From Reichenbachiella faecimaris (lineage in GTDB: Bacteria > Bacteroidota > Bacteroidia > Cytophagales > Cyclobacteriaceae), in NCBI RefSeq assembly GCF_900176375.1, contig NZ_FWYF01000001.1, forward strand, positions 1,622,449-1,686,448: a stretch of DNA of 64,000 nucleotides, in the 5' to 3' direction. The notes under the pieces are model-generated. The model was given only the letters and a program-made list of their open reading frames with translations. It searched no databases and was not told the origin of the DNA. The translations under genes were made by a program, and so were the position numbers. Positions 34,488-41,418 of this stretch are shown piece after piece (the stretch's first letter is position 1; every line of letters begins with the position of its first letter).

Positions 34488-36329
34488 TTATCGAGGCGAA
34501 GGTATCGGATTCTTGGTCTTTTTAAATCCCAAGTAGCCAATATTTATCCCAAAAAAAACAGGGACATAAGTACCAGATTGCTTGACATCCTCGAAATAGG
34601 TATCATAAGTAGACCCACTGTACTGAGGAGAATAGCTTCTTTTGCCAATACCCACACCAAAATACACATCTATAGTAAGCCCAGCATTGGCAGGGTCTTT
34701 CAGCCAGCGATCACCAATAAAAATGCCATAGTAATATCTGTTTTCATTGGCTCGCACCTCACTTGTATTCAAAGTACCTCCTTCGCTTACATGTGTGGCA
34801 TGTTTGATGAAATCCGTTCCAATTAAATGGCCAAAGTAAAACATGCCTAAAGTCTCATCCTTGCTATAAAATTTTTGCCTGGCAACCAGACTTGATCCTG
34901 TTGAATACAAATCTCCAGTCTCAACTTTTTCATGATTGCCAAAAAATGGTTTTCTATGGTACGAATAGATCAATTCGTAACCTTGTCTTTCTTGCAAATA
35001 ATACTCCACAGCCAGTGGTATATAACCCAATAGTGAGTATAATGGGTTTGACCCAAAAATTACCCCTTTGTATTCATTAACTCTTGGCGTAAAGTATCTT
35101 GATTTTCTATTTTTGAATTTGTACTCTGGTTTCTCATAGTCTTCGTCATTGGCTTGTTGTACGAATACCTCACTCTTCATGAATACTGGATTATTGTCTC
35201 CATACACAGGCAAATAAGTCCCAGCTACTTCGCCATTTCTTTTATAAAGTGTCCATTCTCCTTCTCGCCTTCCTTGAGACAGTTGGCCTTTCATTTTGAG
35301 GTTGCCATTGATATAGTATCCCTCGTATTCCCCTTTTCCATTTTCATCAAATAATGCTGAGCCTTCAATATTCCCTTCCTCGTCGTAGTAAGTCCATTTA
35401 CCAAAATTATAATCACCTCTAAACTGACCATTCACCTTCAGATTTCCACTGATGTAATACTCCTTATAGGCACCTGTACCTTCGTCAAATTCGCCTACAC
35501 CTTTCGTCTCCCCTGACTCATAAAACATTTTCCAGTATCCATCCTTTATGCCGTTTTTTTGCAAGCCTTCAGCACTCTTAGCACCATTTGGATGATAATA
35601 TATCCAGTTGCCCAAGGTTTGTCCTTTATCATAGCCTCCCTCGGCAGACACTTTCCCATTCTTATAAAAGTATTTCCATGGGCCCGTTTTAAGGCCATTT
35701 TTAAAATAACCCTCAGCCATTTTTTCGCCCGTTTCAAAGTAATAAACCCAAAGACTATCACTTCTTCCGGACTTGTTGAGTCCTTGCATTTTCAATTGGC
35801 CAGACACATAATACTCTTTGTAAACTCCACTGCCATTTTTGAATAAGGTTTGCGCCTTTAGTCCGCCTCCTTCGTAGTAATAATTCCAAGTGCCAATACG
35901 TACTTCACCATCATACTGACCTCTGCTTTTTAGACTGCCTGCTTCGTAGTAATAGGACCACTCTCCGCCTTTTTTACCATTCGATATGATCCCTTCTGAA
36001 CGTAAGTTTCCATTTTCAAAATAATCAGACCAGATACCCACTGTGCGCCCATGGAGAAATGAGCCGGTCTGTCTCACCTTGCCATTCTCAAAATAATAGA
36101 TCCACTCACCTGAAGCTTTATTATTTGCATAAAAGCCCTCAGATTTTTTGGTGCCCGAAAGATAAAAAGAAGTATATGGCCCATTGAGCTGATTGGCAAT
36201 GGTATCATCTACCACAAAGGTCTCTTTCACTACCGTTTTCTCTTGATCGAAATAAGTTTTCAACGCCACACCTTGACCCATGGCCAAAGTGCTAATCAAA
36301 CAGAATGATATATAGAGAAATATTTTCAA
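34488..36329 (-). CDS. Secreted MORN-variant repeat protein with beta-barrel-like C-terminus
   Basis: A 613-residue protein with a signal peptide (about 1-19). Residues 50-370 hold about 14 tandem repeats of 22-24 residues of the form YYxxGxLKxxGxYxxGxxxGxW (for instance YYFENGKVRQTGSF and YYYEAGSLKSRGQY), the MORN_2 type found in YwqK-like proteins. Three repeats are variants with KEYYVSG, KEYYISG or EGYYING, giving a longer period. The final 200 residues (VNEYKGVIFGSNPLYSLLGYIPL to YVPVFFGINIGYLGF) have the glycine/aromatic pattern of a small membrane barrel. It lies 5 bp after the tryptophan dioxygenase gene. YwqK-type genes are sometimes called antitoxins by automated annotation; nothing here supports that. 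Confidence 0.83.
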   Translation of the reverse strand: MKIFLYISFCLISTLAMGQGVALKTYFDQEKTVVKETFVVDDTIANQLNGPYTSFYLSGTKKSEGFYANNKASGEWIYYFENGKVRQTGSFLHGRTVGIWSDYFENGNLRSEGIISNGKKGGEWSYYYEAGSLKSRGQYDGEVRIGTWNYYYEGGGLKAQTLFKNGSGVYKEYYVSGQLKMQGLNKSGRSDSLWVYYFETGEKMAEGYFKNGLKTGPWKYFYKNGKVSAEGGYDKGQTLGNWIYYHPNGAKSAEGLQKNGIKDGYWKMFYESGETKGVGEFDEGTGAYKEYYISGNLKVNGQFRGDYNFGKWTYYDEEGNIEGSALFDENGKGEYEGYYINGNLKMKGQLSQGRREGEWTLYKRNGEVAGTYLPVYGDNNPVFMKSEVFVQQANDEDYEKPEYKFKNRKSRYFTPRVNEYKGVIFGSNPLYSLLGYIPLAVEYYLQERQGYELIYSYHRKPFFGNHEKVETGDLYSTGSSLVARQKFYSKDETLGMFYFGHLIGTDFIKHATHVSEGGTLNTSEVRANENRYYYGIFIGDRWLKDPANAGLTIDVYFGVGIGKRSYSPQYSGSTYDTYFEDVKQSGTYVPVFFGINIGYLGFKKTKNPIPSPR

Positions 36330-36334
36330 TTCAA

Positions 36335-37297
36335 TTACTTCTTTAAAACGGTTTCATCCACCCAGCTTTTACCCCAGTTGTCCTTTTCGTCTTTACTCCA
36401 AAGTTCAGGAAAGAAGATTACTCTCTGGAATCTTGGTGGCAGGTACTTCTGCCAATTGGTTCCACCAGTAGCTGCTATTACCTCAGGGTCTCTTTGCAAA
36501 TAACGAACGGCAGATTTGTAGTGAGCCAAACGCCACTGCACGTTAGAAAGTTGGTCAAGTTCTCTGAGCGCTTTTACAATCGCGTCTGCATGATCGACAG
36601 ATTTATAATGGGTTTCATATTGCCTCCAGATGTTCTGATTTTTATGCCTTCTGGCTAACTGCAAAAACTCTTCAGAGTATTTATTTTCAAATTGCTTGAG
36701 TGTCAATGTCTTTTTGCCTGTCGCCAGCTCAGTCGCTCCTCTCTTCCAATACAGGTGATCATACATTTGCTCCAAATCATCCACTATCATTTCAGTCCTT
36801 TTTGATTCTTCTACAAGATTCAACAAATCTGTACAAGAGATTTCAAACATTCTGATCTGAGCAGACTGAAAACCACTCGCTGGCAATAATGACATTCTGA
36901 AATCCAAAAATTGCTTCTGATCCATCCCATCTATCATTACATCAAAAGAATCCACCAGATGCAATAGGTAGCGATTGATGCGATTAATTCTTAAAAGAAA
37001 TTTACTCGGATCCACCTCCTGATCTGATGCCAATTGCTCTATCTCATTTAGTATCAATTTGAAATATAACTCTGTAATCTGATGATAGATAATGAAAATT
37101 TTCTCATCTGGAAATTGCGTTTTTGGGTTTTGTAAACTCAGCAAAGTATCGAGATGGATATAGTCCCAATAGGTGAGGTAATCCGCATGTAGTAACCCAT
37201 CTAGATAGGAAGATAAATCCTGTCCCATGGCTTCATATTTTTCCTCTAATTTGTGGAGTTGATCCAATATTTTCTTATCAAATTTCGAATTTGTCAT
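36335..37297 (-). CDS. kynA: Tryptophan 2,3-dioxygenase family protein
   Basis: A 320-residue haem dioxygenase that would open the indole ring of L-tryptophan to N-formylkynurenine, the first step of the kynurenine pathway. Family landmarks are DYIHLDTLLSLQ, FIIYHQITELYFKLILNE (the His that contacts the indole), FRMSLLPASGFQSAQIRMFE (substrate Arg), WRLAHYKSAVRYL (region of the haem-ligand His) and ATGGTNWQKYLPPR (Thr of the substrate pocket). It leads a four-gene minus-strand operon. A -7 box lies at 37360-37367. The divergent gene encodes a glutaryl-CoA-type dehydrogenase, which acts near the end of the same degradation route. Kynureninase and later genes are not in the window. Confidence 0.9.
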   Translation of the reverse strand: MTNSKFDKKILDQLHKLEEKYEAMGQDLSSYLDGLLHADYLTYWDYIHLDTLLSLQNPKTQFPDEKIFIIYHQITELYFKLILNEIEQLASDQEVDPSKFLLRINRINRYLLHLVDSFDVMIDGMDQKQFLDFRMSLLPASGFQSAQIRMFEISCTDLLNLVEESKRTEMIVDDLEQMYDHLYWKRGATELATGKKTLTLKQFENKYSEEFLQLARRHKNQNIWRQYETHYKSVDHADAIVKALRELDQLSNVQWRLAHYKSAVRYLQRDPEVIAATGGTNWQKYLPPRFQRVIFFPELWSKDEKDNWGKSWVDETVLKK

Positions 37298-37359
37298 CTG
37301 GGTATTGTGTCGTTTAATGTTGTAAATTTGGGTCTATTTTTGAACAACCAACAAAGATC

Positions 37360-37367
37360 AAAAGTAA
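37360..37367 (-). promoter_or_regulatory. Candidate -7 box for the kynA operon
   Basis: The minus strand reads TACTTTTG, an exact TAnnTTTG match about 60 bp upstream of the kynA ATG. No -33 element at standard spacing. Confidence 0.45.
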
Positions 37368-37521
37368 TTATTTGACAAACTACATGGAATCCATCTGATA
37401 ATTATCCGAAAAATTGCTTCATGCTGAGGTGAATTACTTTTAGAGTCAAGTAAATATTATTGATGATACAATTTTAACTTGTTTAGAAAATAATATCAGA
37501 TTGCAAGTAGCAAATTTCATA

Positions 37522-37539
37522 ATTACCAAAAACGGTAAT
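37522..37539. promoter_or_regulatory. Palindromic candidate operator upstream of the acyl-CoA dehydrogenase gene
   Basis: ATTACC (37522-37527) and GGTAAT (37534-37539) are perfect 6-bp inverted repeats with a 6-bp spacer, 50 bp before the ATG. The size and spacing suit a TetR/MarR-type dimer; no regulator gene is adjacent. Confidence 0.3.
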
Positions 37540-37589
37540 ATTTTGAACCCTGAATGATTTAATAACAACTTTAAACAACAGCCCTTCTT

Positions 37590-38777
37590 ATGAAATCAAA
37601 TTTCACTGACGAATTCGAATCTCCAGATTTTTATCAAATTGATGACTTATTGACCGACGAACACAAAATGATTCGGGGGTCGATTCGGGATTTTGTAAAA
37701 AAAGAAATCACCCCTAATATCGAAGATTGGGCTGAAAAGAATCACTTCGAGTATGCTATGGTCAAGAAGTTTGGAGAAATTGGTGCCTTTGGGCCTACCA
37801 TCCCAACACAGTATGGTGGTGGTGGTATGGACTACATTTCTTACGGTTTGATCATGCAAGAAATCGAAAGAGGAGACTCTGGCATGAGATCTACTGCATC
37901 TGTACAAGGTTCTCTAGTCATGTATCCAATCTACAAATTTGGAAACGAAGAACAGCGGATGAAATATCTACCAAAACTGGCCTCTGGAGAATGGCTGGGT
38001 TGCTTTGGTCTGACAGAACCTGACCATGGCTCCAATCCAAGTGGTATGGTGACTAATTTCAAAGATATGGGAGATCACTACCTGCTCAATGGAGCTAAGA
38101 TGTGGATCTCAAATGCCCCTAAAGCAGATGTGGCTGTAGTTTGGGCAAAGAATGAAGAAGGGAGAATTCATGGTCTAATCGTAGAGCGTGGCATGGAAGG
38201 TTTTTCAACTCCTGAAACTCACGGCAAGTGGTCGTTGAGAGCAAGTTGTACGGGTGAGCTCGTTTTCGACAACGTGAAAGTACCAAAGGAAAACCTACTC
38301 CCTAACAAAAGCGGATTGGGAGCACCTATGATGTGCTTGGACTCTGCACGATTTGGCATCGCCTGGGGCGCTATAGGTGCAGCCATGGACTGTTACGATT
38401 CTGCCAGAAGGTATTCACTCGAAAGAATTCAATTTGACAAGCCGATTGGCTCTTTTCAATTGATTCAGAAAAAATTGTCGGAAATGTTGACAGAGATCAC
38501 AAAAGCGCAACTACTCAACTGGAAATTGGGAAAAATGTTTGAAGAAGGGAAAGCGACAACGCCAATGATCTCTATGGCCAAACGAAATGCAGTAGCTACT
38601 GCACTAGACATAGCCAGAGAAGCCAGGCAAATCCATGGTGGCATGGGTATCACTGGTGAATACCCTATGATGCGTCATATGATGAATTTGGAATCAGTGG
38701 TAACCTATGAAGGCACTCACGATATCCATTTATTGATATTAGGACAAGAAATCACTGGTATTCCTGCTTTTAAGTAA
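37590..38777 (+). CDS. gcdH: Acyl-CoA dehydrogenase, glutaryl-CoA dehydrogenase-like
   Basis: A 395-residue flavoenzyme. FAD/substrate motifs include CFGLTEPDHGSNPSGM, MWISNAPKADVAVVWA, the LRASCTGELVFDNVKVP loop, RIQFDKPIGSFQLIQ and IHGGMGITGEYPMMRHMMN. The catalytic base is Glu374 in TYEGTHDIH. The overall pattern and the EWLGCFGLTEPDHGSNP version match glutaryl-CoA dehydrogenase, which oxidises and decarboxylates glutaryl-CoA to crotonyl-CoA in lysine and tryptophan breakdown. The divergent tryptophan 2,3-dioxygenase gene supports that. Substrate choice between glutaryl-CoA and another short acyl-CoA is not proven by sequence alone. Confidence 0.88.
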   Translation: MKSNFTDEFESPDFYQIDDLLTDEHKMIRGSIRDFVKKEITPNIEDWAEKNHFEYAMVKKFGEIGAFGPTIPTQYGGGGMDYISYGLIMQEIERGDSGMRSTASVQGSLVMYPIYKFGNEEQRMKYLPKLASGEWLGCFGLTEPDHGSNPSGMVTNFKDMGDHYLLNGAKMWISNAPKADVAVVWAKNEEGRIHGLIVERGMEGFSTPETHGKWSLRASCTGELVFDNVKVPKENLLPNKSGLGAPMMCLDSARFGIAWGAIGAAMDCYDSARRYSLERIQFDKPIGSFQLIQKKLSEMLTEITKAQLLNWKLGKMFEEGKATTPMISMAKRNAVATALDIAREARQIHGGMGITGEYPMMRHMMNLESVVTYEGTHDIHLLILGQEITGIPAFK

Positions 38778-38791
38778 AAATCAAGAATAAG

Positions 38792-38932
38792 GCTGTCTCA
38801 AAAAGTAAAGTAGATGTGCCATTTCGAAGAATTGAGAAATCTCAACACGCTGATTATCAGTTATAAAAATGATAGGATTTCTCCGCTTCCGCAAACGGCT
38901 GAATAGTCGAAATGGCAAGTTTTTGAGACAGC
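38792..38932. repeat. MITE-like palindromic element with nested inverted repeats
   Basis: GCTGTCTCAAAAA (38792-38804) and TTTTTGAGACAGC (38920-38932) are perfect 13-bp terminal inverted repeats. Inside are GCCATTTCGA (38818-38827) with TCGAAATGGC (38907-38916), and GAGAAATC (38834-38841) with GATTTCTC (38876-38883). The three nested pairs make a 141-bp near-palindrome without coding capacity, right after the gcdH stop. This is the form of a miniature inverted-repeat transposable element carrying a REP-like core. Confidence 0.8.
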
Positions 38933-38939
38933 TTCATAT

Positions 38940-39797
38940 CTAAAACCCATAGCCCGCAAAATCTTCCCTAAACTCCATAGAATCAAATTCAGGATTAATA
39001 ACCACTTCGGCATATTCGTATTGTTCATAAAGTCCTTGGTTATCCCAAACTTCCATTTTTAGTGGGATGAATTGCTCAGCATCAATGATCAAATTCAATT
39101 TTGGAGAATAATCATTCGGTATTTTAATCACCTGACCATTCTCAACATCTTCATAGTCTTTAATTTTTGGATTCTGCTCCAAAATCATATAAGCACTCAG
39201 TTTGTACTTAGCTGCCACATCCTCGATTGACTCTTGCTCTTCCATTGTATAGTTTACAATTTCGAAATATGGATTGCTAAAGGAAATCGCGTAGGCTCGC
39301 CGTCCTTTTTGATCCACCACACCCTTGTAATCGACCATTTCGTCAATTTCATTTTCATATTTCTCACACAGATATTCTAAAATGGATATCACATGATCAA
39401 AGCCAGATTGAAAAATAGTATGGTGCTGATCATTTCGCATGATACCGTCTCTGGGATTCAATTTAAGGTTCAGCCAGGGAAAGCCATTTGGGTTGATCAA
39501 AGCTTTGTCATTATTTTCGTTTTCAGCATAAAGCACCTCCATACCATCGTTTGGGAATGACTGACGCAAATACACCTTGTAAGGATTCTTTTGCATCTTA
39601 GTAAATGATATCTGCTTTGTCAATTGACCTTCTATTCGTTCTTGCTTAGTGATGGTATAGGTCAATGATTGGATTTGATCAGATTGCTCAAACATTTGTT
39701 TGGCCACTTCATACCCAGAAAGGGAGTCTGTCAATTGTCCGGAAGCTCTCGAATAAACAAAAATTGAAAGCAGAGCGAAAAAGCCAGTCTTGGTCAT
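38940..39797 (-). CDS. DUF1571-family periplasmic protein with inserted LysM domain
   Basis: A 285-residue protein with a signal peptide (about 1-20). The frame matches DUF1571, a LolA-like half-barrel: SLTYTITKQERIEGQLTKQISFTKMQKNPYKVYLRQS at the start, then GMEVLYAENENND and INPNGFPWLNLKLNPRDGIM. Between two core strands (about 182-226) there is a LysM-type insertion: TMEEQESIEDVAAKYKLSAYMILEQNP and VENGQVIKIP. The fold then resumes with LNLIIDAEQFIPLKMEVWDNQG. LysM normally binds peptidoglycan, so the insert may tether a lipid- or lipoprotein-handling domain to the cell wall; that is inference. It is a single-gene unit beside the MITE-like element. Confidence 0.78.
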   Translation of the reverse strand: MTKTGFFALLSIFVYSRASGQLTDSLSGYEVAKQMFEQSDQIQSLTYTITKQERIEGQLTKQISFTKMQKNPYKVYLRQSFPNDGMEVLYAENENNDKALINPNGFPWLNLKLNPRDGIMRNDQHHTIFQSGFDHVISILEYLCEKYENEIDEMVDYKGVVDQKGRRAYAISFSNPYFEIVNYTMEEQESIEDVAAKYKLSAYMILEQNPKIKDYEDVENGQVIKIPNDYSPKLNLIIDAEQFIPLKMEVWDNQGLYEQYEYAEVVINPEFDSMEFREDFAGYGF

Positions 39798-39890
39798 AGA
39801 TAGTATGCATTAAGAAATCTGGCCCGTCCAAATTTTAATTGGCCGACAAGCTAAAAAATTATTGGCTGTCCATCCATAGAAGTACCATAA

Positions 39891-39924
39891 AAAAAAACAG
39901 GTGCAACATACGTAGCACCTGTTT
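39891..39924 (-). terminator. Terminator for the DUF2911 gene (minus strand)
   Basis: AAACAGGTGC (39895-39904) and GCACCTGTTT (39915-39924) form a perfect 10-bp stem. The run of A before it on the plus strand becomes a T-run on the minus strand, so it terminates the DUF2911 transcript. It lies in the 248-bp gap 39798-40045, where I see nothing else. Confidence 0.85.
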
Positions 39925-40045
39925 CCTATTTTTAACTGTTTTTGACCATTGGGGTTCAGAAGCGTCTCTTCTGACCTCATTGTATTATGAGTACATTTAT
40001 AAGATGTATGCAGAGGTCAAAAAGTTGCACATAGAATTAATTATT

Positions 40046-40576
40046 TTAGATTTTAATGGGAACTACCACTTTTGTAAAGTCCCAAACCAAGGCCAGTTCT
40101 GCTCCGTTTCCATTTTCTTCCAATTGAATCAAGAACTGTTCGGCACATGAGTCTGCTTGTTCTACGGGCACAGTCACTTTGGCAATATCCAACTCATAAT
40201 CGGGCTCCCAAAGCCCCCATTTTTCAGTCTCTGAGTTGAGCACCACATCCCATTCTTCTTCTCTCGGAATGGTATAAAGTCGATAGCTACCTGCTCGAAC
40301 AATTTTTGCCCCAAAAGTAAAGTCCTCTGAAAAAGTGATAATCGTGGGCTCATTCGCTCCAGTACGCCAATAGGTGTCATACGGTAAAAGTTCGCCAAAA
40401 ATCTCCCTTCCCTTTTTGTAAGGCCTACAATAATCAACTGTTATAGAATATTTATCCGTGGTAAGCTCAGCTGTAGCTGATGGGCTGTGTTTTCTGGTAG
40501 TGGCGATTTGATAGATAACTACAGAGGCAAAAAGTATAACACCAGCTCCTACTATCCAGAGAATATTCTTAATCAT
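40046..40576 (-). CDS. DUF2911-domain membrane-anchored protein
   Basis: A 176-residue protein with one N-terminal membrane helix (about 5-25). The soluble part is a DUF2911 domain: ITVDYCRPYKKGREIFGELLPYDTYWRTGANEPTIITFSEDF, then GAKIVRAGSYRLYTIPREEEWDVVLNS and WGLWEPDYELDIAKVTVPVE. DUF2911 is frequent in Bacteroidota and has no established function. It faces the periplasm. It is a single-gene unit, divergent from the DUF4290 gene. Confidence 0.88.
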   Translation of the reverse strand: MIKNILWIVGAGVILFASVVIYQIATTRKHSPSATAELTTDKYSITVDYCRPYKKGREIFGELLPYDTYWRTGANEPTIITFSEDFTFGAKIVRAGSYRLYTIPREEEWDVVLNSETEKWGLWEPDYELDIAKVTVPVEQADSCAEQFLIQLEENGNGAELALVWDFTKVVVPIKI

Positions 40577-40724
40577 GGTTTTGTTTTAGTGATATAGATA
40601 GGGTAAGTACTCCAAAAGATTGACCTGAGTTACGACGGCCTCTGATTATTTCGTTCAATTGCTTAAATCGGCCAATTTTTGGTTGAAAATTAATAGCTGT
40701 GCTATGTTATATTAATTAAAGGGT

Positions 40725-40732
40725 TAATTTTG
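40725..40732 (+). promoter_or_regulatory. Candidate -7 box for DUF4290-murA
   Basis: TAATTTTG matches TAnnTTTG exactly, 29 bp upstream of the DUF4290 ATG; the leader would be about 24 nt. Confidence 0.5.
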
Positions 40733-40761
40733 AACCTTGCACAAAGAGCAAATCACATCTC

Positions 40762-41418
40762 ATGATAGAATACAACACAATTAGAGAGGGCGTTACACTA
40801 AAAGAATACGGCAGAAACGTACAAGACTTAGTCGCTCATCTAAATACGATCGAAGACAAAGAAGAAAGATCGAAAAAAGCAGCTACGCTGGTGGAATTAA
40901 TGAAACAAATCAACCCAGCTATGCAAAACACTCCCGAAGTAGAACAAAAGCTATGGGACGATCTTCACATCATTTCTAATTTCACAGTAGATATTGACGG
41001 GCCATTCCCCACACCGAGCAAAGAAATTTTAGAAAAGAAGCCTGACAAAATGGGCTACTCTAACAACAACATTACTTTTAGACATTTCGGTAAAAACATT
41101 GAATTGCTTGTAGATAAGGCTATCACTCTTGAAGATGCCGAAGAGCAAGAAGCTGCCATCATTCATATTGGTAAATTGATGAAAACCTTCATCTACTCAT
41201 ATAACAGGGACAATATCGAAGACGATGTGGTCTACACCAACATTAGAAAACTTTCTAAGAACCAATTGGATATCGACATGGAAAAGGTGAAAGCTGGCAA
41301 CCTTTTCGAGCCAATAAGAAAAGAAAGACGCAACGATCGAGACAATGGTGGCGATCGCAATGATCGAAATAAAAACAATCGAAACAAAAGAAATTCTAAT
41401 CACAAAAGAAGAAGATAA
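40762..41418 (+). CDS. DUF4290-family protein
   Basis: A 218-residue protein. The first 185 residues are mostly helical and match DUF4290 (MIEYNTIREGVTLKEYGRNVQDLV, MKQINPAMQNTPEVEQKLWDDLH, KMGYSNNNITFRHFGKNIELLV). The last 33 residues are a low-complexity tail of Arg, Asn, Asp and Lys that ends KRNSNHKRRR and looks nucleic-acid-binding. The family is confined to Bacteroidota and has no known function. Its stop codon directly abuts the murA start codon, so the two are translationally coupled, which hints at a role linked to cell-wall synthesis or to murA expression. Confidence 0.88.
   Translation: MIEYNTIREGVTLKEYGRNVQDLVAHLNTIEDKEERSKKAATLVELMKQINPAMQNTPEVEQKLWDDLHIISNFTVDIDGPFPTPSKEILEKKPDKMGYSNNNITFRHFGKNIELLVDKAITLEDAEEQEAAIIHIGKLMKTFIYSYNRDNIEDDVVYTNIRKLSKNQLDIDMEKVKAGNLFEPIRKERRNDRDNGGDRNDRNKNNRNKRNSNHKRRR

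Larger units (their letters stand above)
37298..37589. other. Divergent control region between kynA and the acyl-CoA dehydrogenase gene
   Basis: A 292-bp AT-rich region. It contains the kynA -7 box and, near the dehydrogenase gene, the inverted repeat ATTACC-N6-GGTAAT (37522-37539), which could be an operator. TACTTTTA near 37437 is a 7/8 match to the -7 box on the plus strand. Confidence 0.5.

Noticed and set aside
34700-36200. Periodic DNA repeats that could suggest a CRISPR or tandem satellite
   Set aside because: The period follows the 22-24-residue MORN repeats of a coding gene, and the copies vary; there are no identical repeats with unique spacers.
34488-36329. YwqK-family 'antitoxin' label for the MORN protein
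   Set aside because: The protein is secreted, carries a barrel-like tail and has no adjacent toxin; the label reflects automated naming of MORN_2 repeats.
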